Origin: DTKD01 sp050948905
GTDB taxonomy: Bacteria; Armatimonadota; UBA5829
Assembly (NCBI GenBank): GCA_050948905.1
Contig: JBMNES010000001.1
Span: 2,418,001 to 2,482,000, forward strand
DNA length: 64,000 bases
Reading direction: 5' to 3'
Shown piece by piece: positions 18,059 to 26,548 of this stretch. The notes under the pieces are model-generated. The model searched no databases, was not told the DNA's origin, and worked only from the letters and a program-made list of their open reading frames with translations. The number at the start of each line of letters is the position of its first letter. Within the stretch, counting starts at the first letter, position 1. The translations under genes were made by a program, and so were the position numbers.

Positions 18059-18871
18059 CTAACGCACCCCCAAACGGCGGTCGATCCACTTAAGAAAGCG
18101 ATTAGCTTCTATCAAAGTCGAGATCGAGCGTTTTTCTGAGTAGACGTGTACAGCAGCCATAACGACAATCGCGGGTATCATCCAATTCGGGGCACTAAGT
18201 GCTATAGTTAATCCTAATGCGGCGCCGAGGGAGTTCGAACCGGAGTCTCCCATCATCGCCTTTCCACGTGAGTCCCAAACGCCAAATGATAAGGCAATCA
18301 CGGCAATCGCCCCAACCAACGGCAAGGCGATAAGGCGGCCGTACTTCACTATATATGTTACTACTAATCCCACGAAAAGAACAGCAATAGCCCTGCCTGG
18401 CCGCAAATCAAACAGATTGATCAAATTGGAGGCCAGTGCGATGACCACCGCGGACAATATGGCATGCACAACAGACTGTGGATATATCCAAAACCCAGCC
18501 CCCAGCGCCACCAATCCGCCGCCTAACGCCTTAATCGCGCCCGTGGTCAGCTTGCGTTCTAACAGAAGTTTCTTGAAATGGCCTTTAAATCCCCCAACTT
18601 CGCGGCTGCCCCAAATGTCATCCAACGCGCCAAGCAGCCACATTGCGCTCATCACGCTCAGATATTGATAAACATGGCCCCATTCGGTATAGCCCAGCCG
18701 ACCAAGTGTAATGGCGACAGCAGCGATGTAGGGAAACTCAACAAGCCCGTAAGAGGCTAATACAGCAGATTTCTTAAAGTTAGGTTTGAGCAGGCCGAAT
18801 CGCGGCGCAATGCGCGCGATAGTCAAATGCCATAAAATAGCCACGACTATCGCCAGGATAGTATAGTGCAT
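18059..18871 (-). CDS. MraY/WecA-like polyprenyl-phosphate glycosyl-1-phosphate transferase family protein
   Basis: A 270-residue integral membrane protein with about eight hydrophobic helices. Conserved superfamily sites are present but divergent: ALDDIWG (Asp-Asp of the metal site), NLINLFDLRPGRA (in place of the NLTDGxDGL motif), and MMGDSGSNSLGAALG (the GDSGS substrate loop). A cytoplasmic HVYSEKRS loop ends the protein. Such proteins move a sugar-1-phosphate onto a lipid carrier. It is shorter than MraY (about 320-360) and is probably not the main peptidoglycan enzyme. It stands next to the oxidoreductase operon but most likely belongs with the steA-mctB-GT2 genes upstream. Confidence 0.78.
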   Translation of the reverse strand: MHYTILAIVVAILWHLTIARIAPRFGLLKPNFKKSAVLASYGLVEFPYIAAVAITLGRLGYTEWGHVYQYLSVMSAMWLLGALDDIWGSREVGGFKGHFKKLLLERKLTTGAIKALGGGLVALGAGFWIYPQSVVHAILSAVVIALASNLINLFDLRPGRAIAVLFVGLVVTYIVKYGRLIALPLVGAIAVIALSFGVWDSRGKAMMGDSGSNSLGAALGLTIALSAPNWMIPAIVVMAAVHVYSEKRSISTLIEANRFLKWIDRRLGVR

Positions 18872-18926
18872 TTCTGCTTTCTTCTACCTCTCATGCGCCG
18901 GATTCGGCTCTGTTAGTCTTTGTTAT

Positions 18927-19820
18927 TTACGCTTTGGTCGTGCCCGCGATGATCTTGTCCATTCGCTCACTGAGGTCGCGTAGATAAGCCTCATCGCCAC
19001 CGGACAACTCCGCCGTAAGATAACCTTTATATCCAACTTCCCCGAGTGCAGTCTTGATCTCAGGCCAATTGACGTCGCCTTCGAGTAAATTCACCCATTC
19101 TCGCGGGCCTTTTCTGAAGTCCTTAAGGTGGACTTTCTTGATCCGCGGGCCAAGCGTGCGGATCCAGTCCTGCGGCCAGCCGAATGCGATGACGTTGCCC
19201 ACGTCGAAATACATCTGCACCCACTTGCTCTTGAAGTCGTCGATGTAGCGTGCCGCCTCCATCGGTGACATAAGGAAGCTGTTCCAGACGTTCTCGATGA
19301 GAATCGGTATTCCCAGCTTCTCAGCAGTCGGGATAGCTTCTTTAATTCGCTTCTGCGATCGCGTCCAGCAATCGACATAGCGAACTTCTTCGTTCACAAT
19401 GCCTGGCACCAGCAGCAGCCCATCCGCGCCAAAATCCTTAGCGTTCTGAAGCCCTGCTTTTAAGGCTGCCACGCCCTGTTTGCCCACGTTCTCGTCAGGC
19501 GAAGAGAGCGGGAAGTTCCATCCGCCAAAGATAATAGAGTGAACCGGCATCCCTGTTTTATCGATCGCTGCACGCACAGCTTTGACTTGCTCCGGATCGT
19601 CGATGGGAGCGATTTCTATGCCGTCAAAACCGACATCCTTCGCCAGCTTAAATCGATCCTCAATGCTCAAAGAACCCGGCAGCATGCTAAATATGATGCC
19701 TTTTTTGAGCTTGCCATCTGAATTCGATTGTGACAACGCTTTAGCCTCCGATGTTGATCGCAATGTGCCCAGGGTGACCGCCGTAGCGGCCGCCCCGATC
19801 AGAAATTCACGTCTGTTCAA
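18927..19820 (-). CDS. Sugar phosphate isomerase/epimerase family protein with Tat leader
   Basis: A 297-residue TIM-barrel protein of the xylose-isomerase-like AP endonuclease 2 family. It begins with a twin-arginine leader (MNRREFLIGAAATAVTLGTL), so it is exported folded. The barrel carries metal-site residues in DGIEIAP, ILIENVW, YFDVGN, VHLKDF and LTAELSGGDE. TTG start with GAGGG upstream. It lies 13 bases after an equally Tat-exported Gfo/Idh protein. The pair is typical of bacteria that process sugar acids or inositol-like compounds outside the cytoplasm; the substrate is unknown. Confidence 0.85.
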   Translation of the reverse strand: MNRREFLIGAAATAVTLGTLRSTSEAKALSQSNSDGKLKKGIIFSMLPGSLSIEDRFKLAKDVGFDGIEIAPIDDPEQVKAVRAAIDKTGMPVHSIIFGGWNFPLSSPDENVGKQGVAALKAGLQNAKDFGADGLLLVPGIVNEEVRYVDCWTRSQKRIKEAIPTAEKLGIPILIENVWNSFLMSPMEAARYIDDFKSKWVQMYFDVGNVIAFGWPQDWIRTLGPRIKKVHLKDFRKGPREWVNLLEGDVNWPEIKTALGEVGYKGYLTAELSGGDEAYLRDLSERMDKIIAGTTKA

Positions 19821-19833
19821 TACAATCCCTCAC

Positions 19834-21153
19834 TTATTTCGGCAAAGCCCACGGCTTGCGGTAAGCAGGATAACACTTCTTCTGCGCATCAGCATCGCCA
19901 ACTATCTGGTTGTTCTTCGCATCCCAGTGCAGGGTCCTGCCAGTCTCGTAAGACAACTGCGCAAGGTCGAAGGCCAATGCCATCGGCTGATGATACTGGA
20001 ACGAACACAGCGGCAGCTCGCGTGTCTTGATGGAGTTCAGGAACTCGCGATCCTGTCCCGGTGAAGAAGGAATGCTCGGCGCAGGAACAGCAGAAGGATC
20101 CATTCTGTCCAGCCCGTCCTTATAGAGTTGGAGTGAACCGTAGTCACCGATCAGAGTACCGTCGGTTCCCTGGAAGATAACTGCCAGCTTTCGTCCGCCG
20201 CCGGTCTCGCCGCCGAATCCAAAGTTGTAGCCATTGCACAAAGAATGCATCCAGGTCAATGTGAAATCGTCAAATTCCCAAGTTGCGTTGAATGTGTCAG
20301 GGATATCGGACATGTCCTGAAGCACGAATCTGCCTCCGGAAGCCGACACAGCTCGGAGCGGGCCGGGTTCCATAGCCCACCACGCAAGGTCCACGATGTG
20401 CGGACCAAGCTCGTGGAGGTAGCTGCAGGAATAATGGCGGAAGTAACGATGCTCCTCGAATAGCTTCTGGTTGAATTTGGTTTTAGGAGCAGGGCCGACC
20501 CACGTATCCCAATCAAGCCCCTCAGGCGGCTCAGAGTCAGCAACGCGCTTCAGACCGGGATACTCGTTCATGTTGCAGACCACACGAACCGTACTGATCT
20601 TTCCGAGCATACCCGACCGAACAATTTCCACGCAGCGGCGGAAGTTGTCTCCTGCATGAATCTGAGTACCGACCTGCGTCATTCGCTTGTTGTCTACAGC
20701 AGCTTTAAGCATTGCAATCGATTCTGCCGGATACAGCGAAATCGGTTTTTCGCAGTAAACATCTTTGCCAGCCTCACAAGCAGCGATAGCTATCAATGGG
20801 TGCCATTGTGGGGGGGTAGCGATGACAACAGCATCAAGGTCCTTCTGCTCAAGAAGTTTGCGATAATCGTGATACGCCTTAGCCTTGCCGCCAGACTTTG
20901 CAACAGCATCCTTCAGGCGCGGTTCATAGACGTCGCAAATGGCCCCAACTTGAACATCGTCATATGAGGTGAAGCCGTTAAACAAAGCCGTTCCGCGGCC
21001 ACCAACACCGATAAAACCAAGGGTGATCTTCTCGCTAGGCGGAGTGGCCTTTGTCTCGCCCGATCCAACTTGCGCCGCCGCCGAAATGCCCATTCCGGTC
21101 AAAGCAACCGCCGCTCCAGTCGTTTTCAAGAAATCACGTCTGGAAAGCTCCAT
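19834..21153 (-). CDS. Gfo/Idh/MocA family oxidoreductase with Tat leader
   Basis: A 439-residue NAD(P)-dependent sugar dehydrogenase relative with a Tat leader (MELSRRDFLKTTGAAVALTG). The Rossmann motif GFIGVGGRGTALF and the EKP signature YCEKPISLYPAE are present, followed by a C-terminal alpha/beta domain with SYLHELGPHIVDLAWW. An ATG lies 15 bases upstream (21168), but its own codons form GGAGG placed for the ATG at 21153, so that start is preferred. Proteins of this exported class often carry a tightly bound cofactor, as in Zymomonas glucose-fructose oxidoreductase. Together with the sugar isomerase it interrupts the envelope gene block. Confidence 0.9.
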   Translation of the reverse strand: MELSRRDFLKTTGAAVALTGMGISAAAQVGSGETKATPPSEKITLGFIGVGGRGTALFNGFTSYDDVQVGAICDVYEPRLKDAVAKSGGKAKAYHDYRKLLEQKDLDAVVIATPPQWHPLIAIAACEAGKDVYCEKPISLYPAESIAMLKAAVDNKRMTQVGTQIHAGDNFRRCVEIVRSGMLGKISTVRVVCNMNEYPGLKRVADSEPPEGLDWDTWVGPAPKTKFNQKLFEEHRYFRHYSCSYLHELGPHIVDLAWWAMEPGPLRAVSASGGRFVLQDMSDIPDTFNATWEFDDFTLTWMHSLCNGYNFGFGGETGGGRKLAVIFQGTDGTLIGDYGSLQLYKDGLDRMDPSAVPAPSIPSSPGQDREFLNSIKTRELPLCSFQYHQPMALAFDLAQLSYETGRTLHWDAKNNQIVGDADAQKKCYPAYRKPWALPK

Positions 21154-21202
21154 GTCATTGTCCTCCATGTTGTCGAACCTCTCTTCCCGACGGCCTCAAC
21201 CG

Positions 21203-21871
21203 TCATTTTAGTCTCCTGAATATAACCCGGACTATATCCCGAAATTGCCTGCCGCGATGCCGGAATCCAGCCCAGTTACGACCCGTAACCCTGTGAGTAA
21301 GCGGCAAAGGAACCTCAACTACCCTGAAGCCGCTCCTAAGCGCATCAATAGTCATAGCAGTCTCGACGCCAAAGCCGCTCTCAAAACCGCCGATTTTGTC
21401 AATCAGCTCTTTTCTAAACGCCCTTTGGCCGGAAATAGGGGCAATCACCACTGCCCCTCCCAGCTTGCGTATAGCCCATCGAGACAGCCGCAACACAAAA
21501 CCGAATCCGCCTTTGTGTCCTTCAGGCGCCTGCATTATAGCAATAGACATATCAGCATGCCCAGCAAGAACCGGCTCCAACAGACGATGAGTCTCTGCGG
21601 CGCTCGATCCTAAATCTCCGTCAATCATCAGATAGATATCCGCATCTACCTGGTCAACGCCGGTGTTCAACGCAGCCCCTTTGCCGGAATTATCTTCCAG
21701 CCGAATTGTCTTCGCCCCAGCGGCCTCCGCCACCGTTGCCGTGTCATCAATTGATCCGTCATCTATAACGACCAACTCATCGACACCCGGCATCCGAATT
21801 GCCGCTTCGACAGTCTCGGCGATTCGATCCTCTTCATTGTAAGCCGGTATCAGCACTGCCACACGCGGCAT
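21203..21871 (-). CDS. Family 2 glycosyltransferase
   Basis: A 222-residue GT-A fold enzyme: AVLIPAYNEEDRIAET start, VIDDGSIDDT nucleotide site, GKGAALNTGV, and MIDGDLG (metal-binding DxD-like). The later ISGQRAFRKEL and GFGVETAMTIDA resemble dolichol-phosphate mannose synthase and glucosyl-3-phosphoglycerate synthase relatives. There is no transmembrane segment; a basic C-terminal tail could bind membrane. Its ATG overlaps the mctB stop by one base (TAATG), so it belongs to the steA-mctB transcription unit and probably feeds an envelope glycan pathway. Confidence 0.88.
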   Translation of the reverse strand: MPRVAVLIPAYNEEDRIAETVEAAIRMPGVDELVVIDDGSIDDTATVAEAAGAKTIRLEDNSGKGAALNTGVDQVDADIYLMIDGDLGSSAAETHRLLEPVLAGHADMSIAIMQAPEGHKGGFGFVLRLSRWAIRKLGGAVVIAPISGQRAFRKELIDKIGGFESGFGVETAMTIDALRSGFRVVEVPLPLTHRVTGRNWAGFRHRGRQFRDIVRVIFRRLK

Positions 21872-22758
21872 TAAGAACTCCCCAGGCCCTTCGGAATCAG
21901 CCGATCCGCCGTTTCCTTGGTTCCAAAATTAGCCATCTCACCGGTCAGCGCGAAAATGAGGCAGGTCTGGCCAATCGCATTATCCGCATTATCAACAGTC
22001 GCCATCCCGGCCTTATGCCAGACTGGGATATATGATAGCACAGCAGAGGATGTTTCGCACCCCACCGCATTTACACCAAGTTTCTCAAGGGCCGCAGGAA
22101 GATATGAGTCTACGACCTGCGATAGCCTGTTCTCACCAGACGATGCCCCGCCAACCATAACTACCAGTTTCGCTGGTTGATTGCACGCCCCATTAAAAAC
22201 GGCGATCTCGGCCTTCTCAAAATTGGCGGCCATAAAGTCATATTTGCCGGTAGTGATCGTGTTTGCGAGAACCCTGAAGAGCTTTTCTCGGTCCTCTTTG
22301 GGGTTTCCTGTAGAGCTTAGGCTGGAATCGACAAGAGCTTTTCTTATTGCCTCGTCGCTGCCAAAGTCGAAGTGTTTGTTTATATCAACCACGCAGGTAA
22401 TTTTGGCTCCAGCCATTTCAAGGGTTTGCTTAACGGAGCCGGTCAGATCGTCATAATCTCCGGTCTGCACTAATACTATGTTTCGCCAGTTCAATTTTTG
22501 CCGGATTGCTACCGGCATCACAGCCCGGCAATATTCCTGGCACTGCGTCAGCGCAGTCACCTTCTCTTCCTTGGACTGTGTGGTCTTTATGATCTCCTCT
22601 TTGAGCTTGCGCATATCCGATTCATAGCGTTGGATAGTGCGTCGTGCAGAGGTGCTGCCGGTCGAGTTACCATTAAACGAAGTGCCTATGACCATGCCAA
22701 TCGCCAGGGCCAAAAAGACGGCGGCAAGGCTGTATATGTGATGACGGATATCAATCAC
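21871..22758 (-). CDS. MctB/SteB family protein (SteA partner, 'copper transporter' family)
   Basis: A 295-residue protein with an N-terminal transmembrane anchor (about 8-27, YSLAAVFLALAIGMVIGTSF), a coiled coil (about 38-70), and a mixed alpha/beta extracytoplasmic domain. Start MIDIRHHIYSLAAVF is characteristic of the family. In Mycobacterium the homologue is MctB, linked to copper, and in Corynebacterium it is SteB, which works with SteA in septation and cell-wall assembly. It starts four bases after steA. Given the neighbours, the septal role is more likely here than copper transport. Confidence 0.85.
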   Translation of the reverse strand: MIDIRHHIYSLAAVFLALAIGMVIGTSFNGNSTGSTSARRTIQRYESDMRKLKEEIIKTTQSKEEKVTALTQCQEYCRAVMPVAIRQKLNWRNIVLVQTGDYDDLTGSVKQTLEMAGAKITCVVDINKHFDFGSDEAIRKALVDSSLSSTGNPKEDREKLFRVLANTITTGKYDFMAANFEKAEIAVFNGACNQPAKLVVMVGGASSGENRLSQVVDSYLPAALEKLGVNAVGCETSSAVLSYIPVWHKAGMATVDNADNAIGQTCLIFALTGEMANFGTKETADRLIPKGLGSS

Positions 22759-22762
22759 TAAA

Positions 22763-23935
22763 TTATCTCTCCCACATTCTCATCTTAACCCACATGTGCC
22801 AGAACTCCGATCGCAGGCGATCCGTTATGGAGTGCAGGTGATCCTGCACATTCGGTGATAACGCGATAATCACTATAACCACAGCCAGCGCCGCCAGCCC
22901 CAAAGCAAGCGCATGTCGCCCAGTCGGTTGCGCGCGATACAGCTTGCTGACGCCTTTAGCATCGACCAGCCGGTTCCCTACTTTCAGTCTTACGAGAAAC
23001 GTACTCGACATTCCTCTACGCCCTTTGTCTAAAAAATCGACAAGGTGCGAATGTGTGCCGACTGCCACTATCATTTCAGCGCCTTTTTCATAAGCCAAAA
23101 GCAGGGCTATGTCTTCGCTGGTACCCGGCACCGAGCATATCTTGGCAGTCAATCCCAGCCCATTCACACGCTCCAGGCCAGGTGATTTTCCATCTGAATA
23201 CGCGTGTACGATGATCTCCGCTCCGCATCGTAATGTCTTATCCGAGACGCTGTCCATATCACCTATGATGATATCCGGCTTTAAACCGAGTTCGAGCAGC
23301 GCATCGGCGCCGCCGTCCACGCCTATCAGCACCGGACGCACGTCCTGAATATAAGAGCGAATAATCGCTAAATCCTCTTTATAACTCTCGCCGCGAACCA
23401 CCACCAGCGCGTGCCTGCCATTTATAGGCGCTTCAACATCCGGCAAAATAGCCGGGTCCAGTAGCAGCGATTTTTCTCTGGCAACGTAGGTGAGGGTATT
23501 TTCAGCGAACAATTCCAGCTCAGAGCCGAGATTATTTTTTGCTTCCTCCAACTGCCGGCTCACGCTTTGCTCATCAAGGAGTTCTCCTTCGGCCAGCACG
23601 TCTTCGCCTCGACAGACGTGTCCATCGCGCAGAACTATCTGTTCACCTTCTTTAATTCCCTTGAAGAGGTGGTCTCCGGCGGAGTCTATTAACGGAATAC
23701 CCGCGTCCAGCAGCACTCGTGGCCCCAGATTAGGATATCTGCCAGAACACGACCTGGCCGCGTTTACAACTGCCGCGACCTTCGCCTCCACCAACATTCG
23801 CGCTGCCGTAGAATCGATGTCCTTATGATCGATAAGCGCGATCTCTCCCGGCTTAAGCCGCTTGGTGAGGTTCTTGGTTCGTTTGTCGAGTCTAATTGTT
23901 CCTTGAATTTGCAACAGACAATAACTCCCTGGCAT
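22763..23935 (-). CDS. steA: SteA-like cytokinetic ring protein
   Basis: About 390 residues: an N-terminal region starting GTIRLDKRTKNLTKRLKPGEIALIDH, split by a domain resembling thiamine pyrophosphokinase (GVDGGADALLELGLKPDIIIGDMDS), and a C-terminal transmembrane helix (ALALGLAALAVVIVIIAL). This matches SteA, reported from Corynebacterium as a septal protein acting with SteB. The ATG at 23935 overlaps recN by 44 bases and lacks a ribosome site. A TTG at 23914, with GGGAG 10 bases upstream, is a plausible alternative. Gene order nadK-recN-steA-mctB is the same as in Mycobacterium. Confidence 0.85.
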   Translation of the reverse strand: MPGSYCLLQIQGTIRLDKRTKNLTKRLKPGEIALIDHKDIDSTAARMLVEAKVAAVVNAARSCSGRYPNLGPRVLLDAGIPLIDSAGDHLFKGIKEGEQIVLRDGHVCRGEDVLAEGELLDEQSVSRQLEEAKNNLGSELELFAENTLTYVAREKSLLLDPAILPDVEAPINGRHALVVVRGESYKEDLAIIRSYIQDVRPVLIGVDGGADALLELGLKPDIIIGDMDSVSDKTLRCGAEIIVHAYSDGKSPGLERVNGLGLTAKICSVPGTSEDIALLLAYEKGAEMIVAVGTHSHLVDFLDKGRRGMSSTFLVRLKVGNRLVDAKGVSKLYRAQPTGRHALALGLAALAVVIVIIALSPNVQDHLHSITDRLRSEFWHMWVKMRMWER

Positions 23936-25568
23936 GCTGAGTAGCCGCGTCGGAGGATATATCGCCGCCGAGCATCCTTGCTAACTCCGCGACCCTTTCC
24001 TCCGCGCAGAGAGGGGTGAGGCTCACTTTGGTGCGGTCGTTTTGAACAATTTTAGATATACCGAAATGTGCCCTGGCTTTTCCGGCGACCTGCGGCAGAT
24101 GTGTTACGCACATAACCTGGCAACAATCAGCCAGGCAGGCTAGTTTATCGCCCAATACGTTTGCCGTGCGCCCGCCTATGCCGCTGTCGATCTCGTCAAA
24201 GATCATAGTCGGCACCTGCGAACGGGCCGCCACCGTCTTCAGAGCCAGCATAATTCGAGAAATTTCACCTCCGGATGCGATTCTTACGAGCGGCTTGACC
24301 GGCTCTCCAGGATTGGGGGATATAAGAAACTCGACACTGTCGCCTCCGGTAGGGCCGATTTCGGCAGGCCGAATTGAAACCTCGAACCGAGTCTTTTCCA
24401 TCGAAAGGTCCTTTAGCTCCGACTCAATACGGGTCTCGAACTCCCGGCAAGCGCTGGTTCTAATGCGCGATAATTCCCCACAGGTTTCCGTTAGCCTGGC
24501 CTCCAACTCCGCAATCCGCCCGCTCAGTTCGGAGGATCGTTGCTCAGCGTTGGTGAGGTTATTTAATTTATCTGCGATCTCGGCTGCGTATTTGATAATA
24601 TCTCCGACCTCATCACCGTACTTACGCTTCAGATTTTTAATCAGTTCCAGCCGATCATTAACCTGTTCGAGTCGGCCCGGATCTGCATCCAGGCTATCGA
24701 CGTAATCCCTGAGTGTCGCTGCTCCATCCTGCGCACTTGCCAGCGCTGTGTTTAATGTCTCGGAAAGGCCCTCCATAGATGGATCAATATCAGCAATTTT
24801 TCCGGCAATTCCCGTGGCCTCGCTCAATCTGTCTATCACAGCCGCCTCAGAAGTTGCCAGCGAATCATAAAGCTCCGATGCAGAGGCGTAGAGCCTCTCT
24901 GCATTTGACAGGCGGCTTTGCTCGGCAGACAACGCTTCCTCCTCACCCTCAGACAGGCGCGCGGATTCAATTTCGGTAAGCTGGAAATTATAAAGGTCGA
25001 CAAGTCGGGCGCGTTCTCGCTCATTTGTTCTAAGCTGATCTCGTTCACGAATTACGGCTGCCAGCTCCGTGTGCAGCTCAGCAGCCTTTGCGCGTTGTTG
25101 CAGGGCTTTGGCTCCGATCCAATTATCCAGGATATCCACATGAATCGGGACCTGCAGCAGGGATTGATGCTCGTGCTGTCCGTGAACGTCCACCAAATGT
25201 GAAGTCACATCTTTTAAAGCGGCCGCGGTAGCAGGCCGGCCGTTAATACGGGCCTGGGATCTTCCGTTTCGGCTGATTTCGCGGCTGACTATGAGCGCGT
25301 TCTCTTCGATGTCGAACCCAAAATCCGCTGCTATCTGCCGGGCGAGTGGGGCATCTGAGACGTCAAATACCGCTTCAACGATGCACTTCTGGGCTCCCGT
25401 GCGAATCATATCAGCGCCTGTTCGTTCTCCAAGCACCGTCCCCAGTGCATCCACAATGATCGACTTTCCTGCGCCGGTCTCTCCGGTAAGCACACTGAAC
25501 CCCGCGTCTAACTCAATGGTCAGTTCGTCGATCAGCGCAAAATCTCGTATGTGTAATTCAACGAGCAA
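23892..25568 (-). CDS. recN: DNA repair protein RecN
   Basis: A 558-residue SMC-like ATPase that works in double-strand-break repair. Walker A is GETGAGKS near residue 30, the long central part is coiled coil (about 155-365), the ABC signature is ASGGEISRIMLAL, and Walker B is IFDEIDSGIGG. The length matches the family. It is preceded by nadK (42 bases) and followed by steA with overlap. Confidence 0.95.
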   Translation of the reverse strand: MLVELHIRDFALIDELTIELDAGFSVLTGETGAGKSIIVDALGTVLGERTGADMIRTGAQKCIVEAVFDVSDAPLARQIAADFGFDIEENALIVSREISRNGRSQARINGRPATAAALKDVTSHLVDVHGQHEHQSLLQVPIHVDILDNWIGAKALQQRAKAAELHTELAAVIRERDQLRTNERERARLVDLYNFQLTEIESARLSEGEEEALSAEQSRLSNAERLYASASELYDSLATSEAAVIDRLSEATGIAGKIADIDPSMEGLSETLNTALASAQDGAATLRDYVDSLDADPGRLEQVNDRLELIKNLKRKYGDEVGDIIKYAAEIADKLNNLTNAEQRSSELSGRIAELEARLTETCGELSRIRTSACREFETRIESELKDLSMEKTRFEVSIRPAEIGPTGGDSVEFLISPNPGEPVKPLVRIASGGEISRIMLALKTVAARSQVPTMIFDEIDSGIGGRTANVLGDKLACLADCCQVMCVTHLPQVAGKARAHFGISKIVQNDRTKVSLTPLCAEERVAELARMLGGDISSDAATQHARELLSVANSRNN

Positions 25569-25610
25569 TGGCCCGCTCCCCAGGCTGGTGGAATGTTATG
25601 ACAAAACTAG

Positions 25611-26480
25611 TCAGGTGTTATAGCGCTCTCCCCAGCGCATACGTGTTTGGAGTTTATCATAAAAACTGTGTGAGTCAAATTGAATAAGCTTTGCAGTGTA
25701 TTCGGCTTTGCCCACTTCAACCGAATCCGCACATCCAAGATGCTCGCCGAGTTGCCCATCTATTGTGAGCATTAATCCCGGGTCACTGCCTGCGCATTCG
25801 CCAATTATCTGCACCTTTTCAGCGTCCGGCACGACCATCGATCGAACGCTCAATGTATGCGGGCAGACCGGGGTGATTATCAACCCGCAGACGTCCGGGT
25901 GCACCACTGGCCCGCCTGCCGACAACGAATACGCTGTGCTGCCGGTTGGGCTGGATATAATAATGCCGTCGGCGGCATAAGTCACAATAAATCGGCCATT
26001 AACATACGTCTGCAGCGAAGCCATTCTCGCAAACGGCCCTTTAGACACGACAACATCATTAAGAGCGTAATATGTGGACACAATTTTGTTGTCCCGTGTT
26101 ACTTCAGCACGCAACAACACGCGCTCACTGATAAGATAATCTCCAGCCAGAATTCGCTCCAGCGACTCCTGCACTGCATCGGGTTCTATTTCTGTTATGA
26201 ACCCATAATGACCGAAATTGACTCCCAGCATCGGAGTTCCGTACGGGGCGGCAAGCCTGTTCCAGCGCAGCATAGTGCCGTCCCCGCCTAGAACTATTAT
26301 CAAATCGGACTGTGCGATGATATCATCTTCAGCCCCCAAATCAGGTCGGCCGAGGGACACTGCTGTCTCGGGTATCAGGACCGGCACCAGGCCGCGCGGT
26401 TCCAACCAGGCGATCAATTCCCCGGCCAGATCAGCCGCCCCTTCTTTTAACGGATTCGAGGCAAGGCCAACGGTTTTCAC
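25611..26480 (-). CDS. nadK: NAD kinase
   Basis: Phosphorylates NAD to NADP. The family motifs VLGGDGTMLRW, LGVNFGHYGFITEI, and GSTAYSLSAGGPVVHP are complete. The frame is open to 26540, but the conserved start (VKTVGLASNP) is the GTG at 26480, which has AGGGA just upstream; this gives 289 residues, the normal length. It opens the transcription unit nadK-recN-steA-mctB-GT2. The TPR protein gene ends 68 bases upstream. Confidence 0.93.
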   Translation of the reverse strand: MKTVGLASNPLKEGAADLAGELIAWLEPRGLVPVLIPETAVSLGRPDLGAEDDIIAQSDLIIVLGGDGTMLRWNRLAAPYGTPMLGVNFGHYGFITEIEPDAVQESLERILAGDYLISERVLLRAEVTRDNKIVSTYYALNDVVVSKGPFARMASLQTYVNGRFIVTYAADGIIISSPTGSTAYSLSAGGPVVHPDVCGLIITPVCPHTLSVRSMVVPDAEKVQIIGECAGSDPGLMLTIDGQLGEHLGCADSVEVGKAEYTAKLIQFDSHSFYDKLQTRMRWGERYNT

Positions 26481-26548
26481 CTTATCCCTCGCTTGCACAC
26501 AGTAATACGATCCCTCCGTGAATATATTTTTATCCTGCAAGACTAGAG

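Noticed and set aside
18059..18871. MraY proper
   Set aside because: Too short, with the NLTDGxDGL motif altered to NLINLFDLRPG and no mur genes around; a divergent relative is more likely.
21871..22758. Copper channel (MctB) as the main function
   Set aside because: The family name comes from Mycobacterium; here the neighbours are steA, GT2 and an MraY-like gene, and no copper gene is near.
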